Below are positions 1 to 5,181 of a stretch of DNA of 5,181 bases, in pieces. Source of the stretch: Filomicrobium sp. (GTDB lineage Bacteria; Pseudomonadota; Alphaproteobacteria; Rhizobiales; Hyphomicrobiaceae); NCBI GenBank assembly GCA_021775655.1, contig JAJFHK010000337.1:1-5181 (forward strand), in the 5' to 3' direction. The notes under the pieces are model-generated. The model worked only from the letters and a program-made list of their open reading frames with translations, had not been told where the DNA came from and made no database searches. A program made the translations under genes and the position numbers. Position 1 is the first letter of the stretch. Each line of letters begins with the position of its first letter.

Positions 1-135
1 AGTGCCTATGGGCATCCGGTCGATATCGATGAAGATGGCTTCGGGACCGAATTGGTCGACTAGCCAATCGAACATTCTGTGCGCTACGACATCACAGTCA
101 CTGCGTCGATAACTAATGAAAATTTTCCCGGCCAT
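1..135 (-). CDS. TIR-domain protein, N-terminal part (runs off the left edge)
   Basis: An open frame starts at the ATG complementary to 133-135 and continues past position 1, giving 45 residues. They read as the start of a Toll/interleukin-1 receptor (TIR) domain: the first strand with box 1 at residues 4-11 (KIFISYRR), then S12-D13, a helix at about 16-29 (AHRMFDWLVDQFG around 18-30), and the second strand plus BB-loop region at 34-44 (IFIDIDRMPIG). Bacterial TIR domains are either protein-interaction modules or NAD-cleaving enzymes, often as triggers of cell suicide in anti-phage systems. The catalytic glutamate and any partner domain would lie beyond the edge, so enzyme activity cannot be judged. 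The start fits because box 1 normally sits at the extreme N terminus. The ribosome site is weak: only a GGGG stretch about 12 bases upstream. The gene lies downstream of the IS on the same strand. TIR identity is fairly sure; cellular role is not. Confidence 0.8.
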   Translation of the reverse strand, partial: MAGKIFISYRRSDCDVVAHRMFDWLVDQFGPEAIFIDIDRMPIGT

Positions 136-475
136 TTCGTGATATTGCCCCGAACTTACTTGAACGAACTCATGGTCCCCTTGGTTCCGCCCCGTGTTCA
201 CCCCTTCCCTCTTTGTTTAACAGCCCAAACCGAACTTCCATAGTTTTTGGACAGTATCGCAGTGCTTGCGTTAGTCTGTTCCTGGCCCATGGCTGCCGAT
301 GCTTGTTTGGCAGCGAGATCCCAGAAGCGGATATTTCCGCATTCAGCGCAATTGTTCGGCACGTCGACTACGAGATCGGCGTGATCGGTGGCAGAGCCGA
401 CATCGACCAGTTATCCCAGAAGCATGTGGCGAGTCTAGACGAGCGTTGGGGACGCTTAGCAATAACGGCAACGGA
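136..475. other. Spacer between TIR gene and IS, no supportable gene
   Basis: These 340 bases contain no frame I can recognise. A plus-strand frame from a TTG at 213 stays open into the IS, but its product resembles nothing I know, its last third is IS sequence and it has no clear ribosome site. The minus-strand frames are short and broken by stops. The stretch should hold the promoter and leader of the TIR gene, but no convincing -35/-10 pair is visible. Removing the IS joins this stretch to 2086-2146, giving an original intergenic space of about 400 bp between the 244-aa gene and the TIR gene. Confidence 0.5.
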
Positions 476-483
476 CTGTGAGC
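476..483. repeat. Target-site duplication, left copy (CTGTGAGC)
   Basis: The octamer CTGTGAGC directly abuts the left inverted repeat and recurs in the same orientation at 2078-2085 directly after the right one. The flanking bases differ (A versus C before it), so the duplication is 8 bp. This is within the 8-9 bp usual for IS50-type elements. Confidence 0.9.
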
Positions 484-517
484 GTACGCATCCGGCGAAG
501 CTTTCAATTACCCACAA
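484..517. repeat. IS left inverted repeat (IRL)
   Basis: Positions 484-517 match the reverse complement of 2044-2077 at 31 of 34 positions, with mismatches at repeat positions 4, 7 and 16. The inner 18 bases, GCTTTCAATTACCCACAA, are identical at both ends. The end starts with GTA. The transposase stop codon (TAA, complement of 508-510) lies inside this repeat, so the last residues of the enzyme are encoded by it. Confidence 0.92.
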
Positions 518-1962
518 TTTTGTGCAGCGATTGCAGCGCCAAGTTGGATGTCGGTTAGCCGAGACAGGCCGCGCCACATGACCATGTTGCCCGGTGGCGG
601 ATCGCTGGCCCGTGCCAGATAACCGCCGAGGCGTGAAATCTTCATCAGATACCGCCCGAGGGTCTTGTTACGTGACTTACGACCGGCATCTTTGACCATG
701 TGGTCGAGCAGTCGCAGCTCCATTTCATTGAGCGCGACGGTTGGGGGTGCTTGCGGTGCCACGCGTGCCAGCATCGTCATCCAGAATACACGCCAACTCA
801 CGATGCAGTAGAGGGCGATCAGGTTGGTCAGGCGTTCCGCGGTTCTGAGCTTTGCATCCTCAGCCGTGCATCCCGACTTCAGGATTTTATGGAACGTCTC
901 GATCTTCCAGCGCATCGCGTACCAGTCGAGCTTTTCAATGGCTTCTTTGCGCGATGACACCGGCATGTTGGTAAGCAGTTTCCAGTTGATTGCCTTTCTG
1001 TTCTTGGGCGCACCCCGCTCGCAGGCATGGAGCACGACGAGGTCCAGGGCGGGGTAATGCTTCTGCTTGCCGATCGGCGGCAACACACGGATGCGGGCGT
1101 ACCTGATCTCCAGCTCGGCAACGTCGAGTTCGCCCTTGTCGTCGCGCACTTCGATGCGATGGATGCCCTTGAGACTGACCTCCTTCATGGCGTGCGCGAC
1201 AGTGTGCGTGCCGTCATCGGCAAGGCGGTCGACGCACGTGCGCACCAGGAAATGAGTGCTTGCATCTTGGGCCGCACAAAACAGCTCGTAGATGTCGCAC
1301 TCGCGATCGCCGATGTGAACGCATCTTCCGGGCTCGGCTAGAAGGTCTGTCGACTGCTTCATATTTTCCAGCCAGCGGAAGCTTTCCTTTTCCTCGATCG
1401 GAACGCGGGTCGGATTGATCTTGCGCTTCAGCGCCTTTGTGCCTTTGAACTTCTTGCGCGTCCAGAATTTGATCGCAGCCAAGCCGAGCGGTAGCCCCGA
1501 CAGCGTGACGACCAGGCTTGAATGCATCAAGATCCCGCACGCCGTATGTGCGCGCAGGCGACCGGCCTTGTCCCGGCCGCTGTTGATCGCTTTCGTTACG
1601 CCAATGGCTTCGGTATTCTCACGCTGATAAGAGAAGTCCGTTGTGTCGTGCAGGATCCGTACAAGGCCGTCGGTCGCAGCAAAACGATCGCGTGTCGAGT
1701 TGAAATGCCCCGCCAGAATGTCTGCTTCGCTGACGCGCACATTGGACAAGAAGCGATAGGCCGCCTTCGTATTTGCCCAATCCTGGCAGACGAACGGAAT
1801 GCTGCCGCCGATGATGCGTGCGATGCTTTTCATAAGCGCAACAAAGCGCCGCTTCAGCCGCACATCCTTGAACACGCACGCGGCGCACTCGTCATCAACC
1901 CACGTCTCAATCTTGCCATCAAACGCACACGCCTCATCCCTCGCCGGCATTGCCGTCTGCAT
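508..1962 (-). CDS. IS4-family (Tn5/IS50-like) DDE transposase
   Basis: This 484-aa enzyme would cut out and reinsert the IS by the cut-and-paste mechanism known for Tn5 and Tn10, acting on the two terminal repeats. Residues about 18-95 correspond to the Tn5-type N-terminal DNA-binding region (W21, then WANTKAAYRFLSN at 62-74). The RNase H-like core supplies the catalytic triad: D106 in HDTTDFSY, D219 in HIGDRECDIYE, and E355 in the signature Y348-x2-R351-x3-E355-x6-K362 (YAMRWKIETFHKILKSG). These align with D97, D188 and E326 of Tn5 transposase. Residues about 225-345 form the beta-rich insertion typical of the family, and the tail after 375 matches the C-terminal helical dimerisation region. 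The length agrees with Tn5 transposase (476 aa). The ATG is fixed by a perfect AAGGAGGT six bases upstream. No frameshift or missing catalytic residue was seen, so it is probably functional. Confidence 0.95.
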   Translation of the reverse strand: MQTAMPARDEACAFDGKIETWVDDECAACVFKDVRLKRRFVALMKSIARIIGGSIPFVCQDWANTKAAYRFLSNVRVSEADILAGHFNSTRDRFAATDGLVRILHDTTDFSYQRENTEAIGVTKAINSGRDKAGRLRAHTACGILMHSSLVVTLSGLPLGLAAIKFWTRKKFKGTKALKRKINPTRVPIEEKESFRWLENMKQSTDLLAEPGRCVHIGDRECDIYELFCAAQDASTHFLVRTCVDRLADDGTHTVAHAMKEVSLKGIHRIEVRDDKGELDVAELEIRYARIRVLPPIGKQKHYPALDLVVLHACERGAPKNRKAINWKLLTNMPVSSRKEAIEKLDWYAMRWKIETFHKILKSGCTAEDAKLRTAERLTNLIALYCIVSWRVFWMTMLARVAPQAPPTVALNEMELRLLDHMVKDAGRKSRNKTLGRYLMKISRLGGYLARASDPPPGNMVMWRGLSRLTDIQLGAAIAAQNCG

Positions 1963-1998
1963 CAGAGCACCTCCTTCGTTCCGAATCAGGTGCTCTGA
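1962..1998 (-). promoter_or_regulatory. Leader hairpin covering the transposase ribosome site and start codon
   Basis: Positions 1962-1972 and 1988-1998 form a perfect 11-bp inverted repeat (TCAGAGCACCT on the transcript 5' side, AGGTGCTCTGA on the 3' side) with a 15-base loop. The 3' arm contains half of the Shine-Dalgarno sequence and the first base of the ATG. In IS10 and IS50 a comparable hairpin forms only on transcripts entering from outside and blocks transposase translation. The same role is inferred here. A weak candidate promoter (TTGAAC at 2023-2028, 17 bases, ATTCCT at 2000-2005, both on the minus strand) would start transcription near 1993, inside the 5' arm, so the element's own transcript would lack the full stem. 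The hairpin is certain as sequence; the promoter is speculative. Confidence 0.7.
1969..1976 (-). promoter_or_regulatory. Strong Shine-Dalgarno site of the transposase
   Basis: Read on the minus strand this is AAGGAGGT, six bases (GCTCTG) before the ATG, a near-perfect anti-16S match. It fixes the transposase start. Its last four bases (AGGT) lie in the 3' arm of the leader hairpin and the first four in the loop, so folding would limit ribosome access. Confidence 0.85.
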
Positions 1999-2017
1999 AA
2001 GGAATCACACACGAGTC
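1983..2017. promoter_or_regulatory. Cluster of three GANTC (CcrM-type) methylation motifs in the IS leader
   Basis: GAATC at 1983-1987, GAATC at 2002-2006 and GAGTC at 2013-2017 fall within 35 bp in the region expected to hold the transposase promoter and hairpin loop. I found no other GANTC in the 1594-bp element. In alphaproteobacteria CcrM methylates GANTC in a cell-cycle-dependent way. By analogy with Dam control of IS10 and IS50 this could tie transposase expression to replication. The motifs are seen; the function is inferred. Confidence 0.45.
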
Positions 2018-2043
2018 ATGGCGTTCAAGTCCCCAGTCACAAT

Positions 2044-2077
2044 TTGTGGGTAATTGAAAGCCTCGCCGGAGGCTTAC
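2044..2077. repeat. IS right inverted repeat (IRR)
   Basis: This is the reverse complement partner of 484-517, 31 of 34 positions matching, ending in TAC at the junction with the right target copy. It lies upstream of the transposase gene. The bases inside it leave about 80 bp for the element's promoter and leader. Confidence 0.92.
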
Positions 2078-2085
2078 CTGTGAGC
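2078..2085. repeat. Target-site duplication, right copy (CTGTGAGC)
   Basis: This is the direct repeat of 476-483 directly outside the right end of the IS. Deleting 484-2085 would restore the pre-insertion sequence, reading CTGTGAGC followed by TTTGGTGG. Confidence 0.9.
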
Positions 2086-2146
2086 TTTGGTGGAGCGGAA
2101 TATTCCTCTTGGCTTCACAACTGGGTAGATTAAACAAATTAGTCGT

Positions 2147-2881
2147 TCACGCGTATTTCGCAAAGTCTAGGTGTGGGTATCGCTCCTTAGTCTCGGGTGG
2201 CAAATCAATCACCTTTTCTTTGAGCAGTATCATCATGGCCATAGACGTCCACTTTGTCTCTTCTTCCGACAGGCCTTCGTCGAAGATCTCCTCGAAAATT
2301 CGGGCCACCTGGCGCGTCAACTCAACGATGAAGTACACATGATTGCCATAAAGGAAGCGAGCTATGCCCTCGTTCAACTGGGGGATAAGGGTCGGAGCGC
2401 AGTTCTCACCTTGTTGGACTGTCACGAGCTGAACTGCTAGATCATGCCGAGACACATGAGCAACATTATTAAGATCTCCATAGATTGGGCCAAGACCACG
2501 CATTATGCCATTGCCGATATTCGGCGTTCGGCCATCTCGGCGACGACCATTTTCGAACTCATCTATCGCCGCGAGGGTTTCAAGTTCCTGTTTGAGCAGC
2601 GCCGCCGCTTGCGAATATAGCCCCTCGGAGATAGCGACGTCGCAGAGATCGATACCTTGGATAAATTGTGCGCTTAGACTCATTCGCCCTTCGACGGCCT
2701 TGGGCTGCTTGGTGAAGCGCTTGCCTGAAAAGCGGTCAATCATGGATGTGACAGCGCTAAAGGCTAGTTGATGTGAATCAATCAAATCTCCCGCTTTGTC
2801 CTTCGATCGCGCGCGCAACTGCTCGCGTGATTCCATCTGCCGTGCCATGAGATTGACCGCAGGAGAGTAGTCTGTGCTCAC
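2147..2881 (-). CDS. Hypothetical protein, 244 aa, mainly helical
   Basis: I do not recognise this family. The frame starts at a GTG (complement of 2879-2881) with AAGGA nine bases upstream and an in-frame TAA shortly before it, so the start is reasonable. The protein is soluble-looking and largely alpha-helical: a charged N-terminal stretch (15-33), helices around 35-50 and 68-107 (including GIDLCDVAISEGLYSQAAAL from 76), a loop with NGRRRDGRTPN (111-121), then YGDLNNVAHVSRHD at 134-147, and a C-terminal helical part with acidic segment EEIFDEGLSEEE (197-208). There is no signal peptide or clear membrane segment. The pattern of a helical pair followed by Y-x-x-L-x-x-x-x-H is reminiscent of uncharacterised helical or HEPN-like bacterial families, but this is only an impression. 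It is transcribed toward the IS and, beyond it, the TIR gene. Coding reality is supported by length, start signal and plausible composition. Confidence 0.75.
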   Translation of the reverse strand: MSTDYSPAVNLMARQMESREQLRARSKDKAGDLIDSHQLAFSAVTSMIDRFSGKRFTKQPKAVEGRMSLSAQFIQGIDLCDVAISEGLYSQAAALLKQELETLAAIDEFENGRRRDGRTPNIGNGIMRGLGPIYGDLNNVAHVSRHDLAVQLVTVQQGENCAPTLIPQLNEGIARFLYGNHVYFIVELTRQVARIFEEIFDEGLSEEETKWTSMAMMILLKEKVIDLPPETKERYPHLDFAKYA

Positions 2882-3648
2882 TTCCAGAAGTCCTTATCGT
2901 TGGAACATGCCAATTCAGGAGGCGGTCCTCACCAATTGCTAGTTGCCTCCAGCACAGCAAGTAGCCCGGTAAATCGGTCCGACAGCAGAGGCTATCGGAT
3001 CATCGCGATCATTGGCAACTAGCCCTGAGGTGATTCGCCGTTCGATCCCACAAGCGGCTATTGGCCTATACGCTATTGACCGGCCCACCTGGGCGCCTGA
3101 GAATGTCGACAGTCGAGGTGCCTTGACCGTAGTCAAGATGAAGTGGTTGGCTTTGCGCAAGTTAGGATGTTTGATGAGCAGCACCATGGCAGAAGAGCAC
3201 CGCAAGTCGACGGTCCGCCCGCGTTGCGATTGACCCTGGCTGCGTGAAAACGTGAACGGATCAAATTCGAGTAGAACGGGTTTCTAAGTTGGACCCAAAC
3301 CGGCCTCGTTGTTCGTTGGAACCGACATTAACCTAGGCGGGCGACGATTGATCCAGGATCTGCGGATGTTCACAGATCTGCGAGGCGCAAGAGTCGATTG
3401 CGTCGTTCGACTGTCACGCCTCTCGAACTCGGCGATCGAGCTGCATTATCTGGTGAAACTGGAGTGCTGGAATCACATGCTTCGTCCCGCGCTCGCTTCA
3501 ACGTTTTCACGCAACCAAGTCCCGGAGCGGACCTCGGCGACTACGGAGCTTCCTGCTCGGTGGTCCGTCTGTTTTTCGTACTACCGCGCCCGGGGAGCGA
3601 TGCAGGTAGCGGACCAGGAAAAGACATCGGAGTGACGACAAGCCGGCG
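2882..3648. other. Stretch without a supportable gene
   Basis: These 767 bases have only short overlapping frames on both strands (for example minus 2939-3205, plus 3012-3233, plus 3309-3635 and plus 3398-3730). None has a good ribosome site plus a recognisable product, and they overlap one another. The 5' end of the stretch must contain the promoter of the 244-aa gene, but I see no convincing -35/-10 pair. The stretch may hold decayed coding sequence; no IS ends or tandem repeats were found. Confidence 0.45.
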
Positions 3649-4264
3649 TCATCGAATTTGCAATTTCGCATTGACGGGCTGGTTGTTCGACCCTGAACTG
3701 AAACCCTGTACCCAGACACGAACCGCGTAAAACGGGCCGTGGCTTTTGGTGGCCGGATCGTTCGAAAAAATCGCTGCGGTACGACCCGCTATCTGCTCGT
3801 CATTAAGCAAGCCGCTCTTGTTGAAAACAAGGTCCTCTCCAGCGAAAAGTGGAGCCATAGAACCCACTGTACTCGAGCCATGCATCTGCGACGTCGTACC
3901 CGAGCATTTCCCAACCGAACGACTCGCTCAGATGGCCTTCATCAATGGGCATTATCCAGCCGTCAGCGTCAAACATTTCCGCGTCTTTATTGGAAATCGA
4001 GAAAGCAACACTAATCGCTGAACAATCGCGAGTTTGGGCATCGGGCAGCCACAGCAGGCCCAACGAGTTTGTTTCAGGATGCTTGAGGTTCTCGCAACTT
4101 GGACTACGCGGCCAAGTCTGTTTCGAGATTGTTGGTGGGAACGGGGCTCTGATCGGATGATCTGTCGGCCAGTGTTCCCCGAGCCTCTTGGATCTGCCTA
4201 GATCCAGGATTGGGGCTTGGCGAAGGTCAAAACCAACAACTTTGTAAGCATTGAATTCGGGCAT
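3649..4264 (-). pseudogene. Hypothetical gene split by an apparent frameshift
   Basis: Two overlapping minus-strand frames look like halves of one protein of about 205 residues. The first (4264 to 3803) starts at an ATG with AGGG six bases upstream and reads plausibly through GWEMLGYDVADAWL (117-130), then turns into unlikely sequence before a stop at 3803. The second frame, open from 3885 to 3649, continues in a protein-like way: MAPLFAGEDLVFNKSGLLND, then the segment IAGRTAAIFSNDPATKSHGP and FYAVRVWVQGF. The order (a DVADAWL helix, a helix with LLND, then SHGPFYAVRVW) resembles small uncharacterised bacterial proteins I have seen with D-x-x-D-x-W-L and HAPFF-x-x-x-x-W motifs, but I cannot name the family. 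Joining needs a one-base forward shift somewhere in the shared 83 bases. A mutation or a sequencing error is likelier than programmed shifting, since no slippery run is evident. The join is inference. Confidence 0.55.
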
Positions 4265-4594
4265 CGCAGACCCTAGCTTGCGTCGTCAGGATGACACTAG
4301 GACCCTAGGACGGGCAAAAGACTTGACCCGCGAGCCACTTTACGATCCTCGCTGATTGATCGATAGCACGAGGGCAACTTGCGGGACAATGTGAGCCTCT
4401 GATTGAAGTGCCGATTGCGACAGATATACCATCAGCAGCGGCAACCATGATCGCAAGGAAGGGCAAGTTATCGAACCGCGAGACAGATCAGGGTTGGTCC
4501 TACTAGGTGGCGGTGGAAGACCGCTTCTCGACTCCAAATGTAGCAATTGCCCATTCGCTGGATGAGCGATCGCCTACGGCACGCCGCACACTGT

Positions 4595-4619
4595 CCCAAG
4601 CCGGAGTGGTCGGCTTGGG
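4595..4619. repeat. Inverted repeat, 9-bp GC-rich stem with 7-base loop
   Basis: CCCAAGCCG at 4595-4603 pairs perfectly with CGGCTTGGG at 4611-4619 around the loop GAGTGGT. No T-run follows on either strand, so it is not a standard intrinsic terminator. It could be a protein-binding dyad or an RNA hairpin of unknown purpose. Confidence 0.6.
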
Positions 4620-4710
4620 GGGAGAGCAAAAATAGCTCAACGGGAGTAGTCTAAACCGTTCAGATTGGTTGGCATTCTTTTCGCCCCATGCGCTCATTGA
4701 TTAGTCGAAT

Positions 4711-4745
4711 GTTCTACGGGCGACAAATATTGCCGCCCGTAGAGC
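4711..4745. repeat. Inverted repeat, 12-pair stem with 11-base loop
   Basis: GTTCTACGGGCG at 4711-4722 pairs with CGCCCGTAGAGC at 4734-4745, ten consecutive Watson-Crick pairs, then one T-G and one closing G-C pair. The loop is AT-rich and itself contains CAA/TTG. It is the strongest dyad in the right-hand half and lies about 117 bases beyond the stop of the Cys-rich gene. There is no T-run on either side, so a factor-independent terminator is not supported. It could stabilise the 3' end of that transcript or bind a regulator. Confidence 0.65.
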
Positions 4746-4772
4746 ATTGGTCGCAACTTACGTACTTGAAGA

Positions 4773-4802
4773 GCGGAAGACGCAAAAATTATTGCCTTCC
4801 GC
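4773..4802. repeat. Inverted repeat downstream of the Cys-rich gene
   Basis: GCGGAAG at 4773-4779 pairs with CTTCCGC at 4796-4802. Inside it GCAA and TTGC can extend the stem past a small bulge, leaving an AT-rich loop. It lies about 60 bases past the stop of the Cys-rich gene, where a 3'-end hairpin would be expected, but no U-tract follows on the minus strand. Confidence 0.5.
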
Positions 4803-4861
4803 GCCGTGGATTTACACGTTTGAAGTTGCGTGTTTGACTTGGTCTTTTAGATCTGCTGCGG

Positions 4862-5181
4862 CTACCGAGCGTTCACCCCACGAGCAGCGGGCTTTGTGCA
4901 TCGGCCCCGCATTTTAAGGTAACCTCGTGGGCAAACCACCTCAGCTTGCACGCACCGTTTTCCAACTTTCTTGAATCCACGCTTGCACTCGACGATGCGC
5001 CGGACACAGCGATTGCCAACCCTCTTCTGGCCGCTTGGGCACGAGATCCCAACACAACGTTTGCCAACCTTTTTGAAACCGCGCTTACACTCCACGATCC
5101 TACGAATGCAACGGTTTCTAACCAGGGTTTCACCGCGCGGGCACGAGATCCTAACACAACGTTTGCCAACCTTTTTGAAAC
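4862..5181 (-). CDS. Cys/Lys/Arg-rich repeat protein, C-terminal part (runs off the right edge)
   Basis: The frame is open from the window edge to a TAG at 4862, showing 105 residues. The GTG at 5095 is not the start, because the same repeat continues upstream of it without a stop. The protein is built of 34-aa (102-bp) units, each with two C-x10-C modules: CKRGFKKVGKRC and CPSGQKRVGNRC in the middle unit. Five full modules and part of a sixth are visible. Each has Gly at the fourth position (C-x-x-G) and ends in Arg-Cys; linkers between modules are 4 or 6 residues. Lys and Arg are very frequent and acidic residues few. Regular Cys pairs suggest disulfide-linked or metal-binding modules, and exported proteins often look like this, but the N terminus and any signal peptide are outside the window. 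I recall similar C-P-x-G repeats in unnamed rhizobial proteins, unverified. Function unknown. The tail after the last module is basic (TKPAARGVNAR). Confidence 0.75.
   Translation of the reverse strand, partial: FKKVGKRCVRISCPRGETLVRNRCIRRIVECKRGFKKVGKRCVGISCPSGQKRVGNRCVRRIVECKRGFKKVGKRCVQAEVVCPRGYLKMRGRCTKPAARGVNAR
5037..5181. repeat. 102-bp tandem repeat in the Cys-rich gene
   Basis: Positions 5037-5079 and 5139-5181 are 43-bp copies offset by exactly 102 bp, with a single mismatch (C versus T at 5050 and 5152). The offset equals the 34-codon protein unit. The rest of each unit has diverged more, and a third, more diverged copy covers about 4941-4990. Near-identity at DNA level points to recent duplication or gene conversion, and more copies probably lie beyond 5181. 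Confidence 0.85.

Larger units (their letters stand above)
484..2077 (-). mobile_element. Complete IS4-family (IS50/Tn5-like) insertion sequence
   Basis: This 1594-bp element is bounded by 34-bp inverted repeats and an 8-bp direct repeat of host sequence, and carries a single transposase gene that fills almost all of it. The family assignment rests on the transposase (DDE residues and the YREK signature of IS4-family enzymes, closest in layout to Tn5/IS50 transposase). Both ends, the duplication, the reading frame and the ribosome site are all intact, so the copy looks recent and potentially active. It sits 61 bp beyond the stop of the 244-aa gene (not counting the target copy), in the same orientation, so read-through from that gene would enter the transposase frame in the sense direction. 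I cannot assign an IS name without a database search. Confidence 0.93.
4265..4861. other. Intergenic stretch with hairpins, no supportable gene
   Basis: These 597 bases lie between the Cys-rich gene and the split gene, both on the minus strand. Short minus frames at 4340-4546 and 4503-4697 give low-complexity, Ser/Pro/Arg-rich products without ribosome sites and are probably chance. Three inverted repeats (4595-4619, 4711-4745, 4773-4802) are listed separately. The part next to 4264 should hold the promoter of the split gene, but no clear promoter elements were identified. Confidence 0.5.

Noticed and set aside
213..581. 122-aa plus-strand frame from a TTG, crossing the left end of the IS
   Set aside because: The last third is IS sequence antisense to the transposase end. 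The product is unrecognisable and no ribosome site is seen. With the IS removed the frame would run antisense into the 244-aa gene.
1522..1998. 158-aa plus-strand frame inside the IS
   Set aside because: It is wholly antisense to the N-terminal half of the transposase and its leader, and is explained as a shadow of that GC-rich gene.
2097..2106. Perfect 10-bp palindrome GGAATATTCC just outside the IS
   Set aside because: It is short and AT-rich in the centre, with no repeat elsewhere and no link to a known site. It lies outside the target duplication and is likely chance.
2939..3205. 88-aa minus-strand frame upstream of the 244-aa gene
   Set aside because: It is on the right strand with plausible spacing, but it has no ribosome site and an unstructured, unrecognised composition. 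Overlapping frames on the other strand look equally good.
3012..3233. 73-aa plus-strand frame
   Set aside because: It has a TTG start without a Shine-Dalgarno sequence, an unrecognised product and overlap with another frame. It is probably chance.
3309..3635. 108-aa plus-strand frame, with an overlapping 110-aa frame at 3398-3730
   Set aside because: Both compete for the same DNA, neither product is recognised and neither has good start signals. A decayed gene is possible but cannot be supported.
4340..4697. Two overlapping short minus-strand frames
   Set aside because: They are low-complexity Ser/Pro/Arg-rich products with no ribosome site, crossing or abutting a hairpin.
4862..5095. A 77-aa gene starting at the GTG at 5095
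   Set aside because: The same frame and the same 34-aa repeat continue upstream to the window edge without a stop, so this GTG is internal.
5037..5181. CRISPR-like array
   Set aside because: The near-identical 43-bp blocks are 102 bp apart, in frame, and encode a continuous protein repeat, so they are coding tandem repeats rather than CRISPR repeats and spacers.

Overview
The window looks like an accessory region of a Gram-negative, probably alphaproteobacterial (rhizobial-type) genome. That assignment is an inference from moderately high GC, codon use, GANTC motifs and the general style of the genes; nothing here fixes the species. All supported genes lie on the minus strand, so transcription runs from high to low coordinates.

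The best-defined object is a complete IS4-family (IS50/Tn5-like) insertion sequence at 484-2077 (1594 bp). It has 34-bp terminal inverted repeats (31/34 matching), an 8-bp target duplication (CTGTGAGC at 476-483 and 2078-2085) and one intact 484-aa DDE transposase at 508-1962. Its leader carries a perfect Shine-Dalgarno sequence partly buried in an 11-bp hairpin that reaches the start codon. The leader also holds three GANTC motifs within 35 bp, the only ones I find in the element.

Around the IS, read in the direction of transcription: (1) 4862-5181, the 3' part of an open frame encoding a Cys/Lys/Arg-rich protein made of 34-aa repeats, which enters from beyond the right edge; (2) 4265-4861, mostly non-coding, with three hairpins; (3) 3649-4264, a hypothetical gene that appears split by a frameshift near 3803-3885; (4) 2882-3648, with no supportable gene; (5) 2147-2881, a 244-aa mainly helical hypothetical protein; (6) the IS, inserted 61 bp past that gene's stop codon after its target copy, in the same orientation; (7) 136-475, with no supportable gene; (8) 1-135, the first 45 residues of a TIR-domain protein, cut by the left edge.

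The IS appears to have landed in a roughly 400-bp intergenic space between the 244-aa gene and the TIR gene without breaking either. A TIR protein beside unknown genes, a damaged gene and a mobile element fits a variable or defence-type island, but only the first 45 residues of the TIR protein are visible. No RNA gene, CRISPR array or replication origin was seen.
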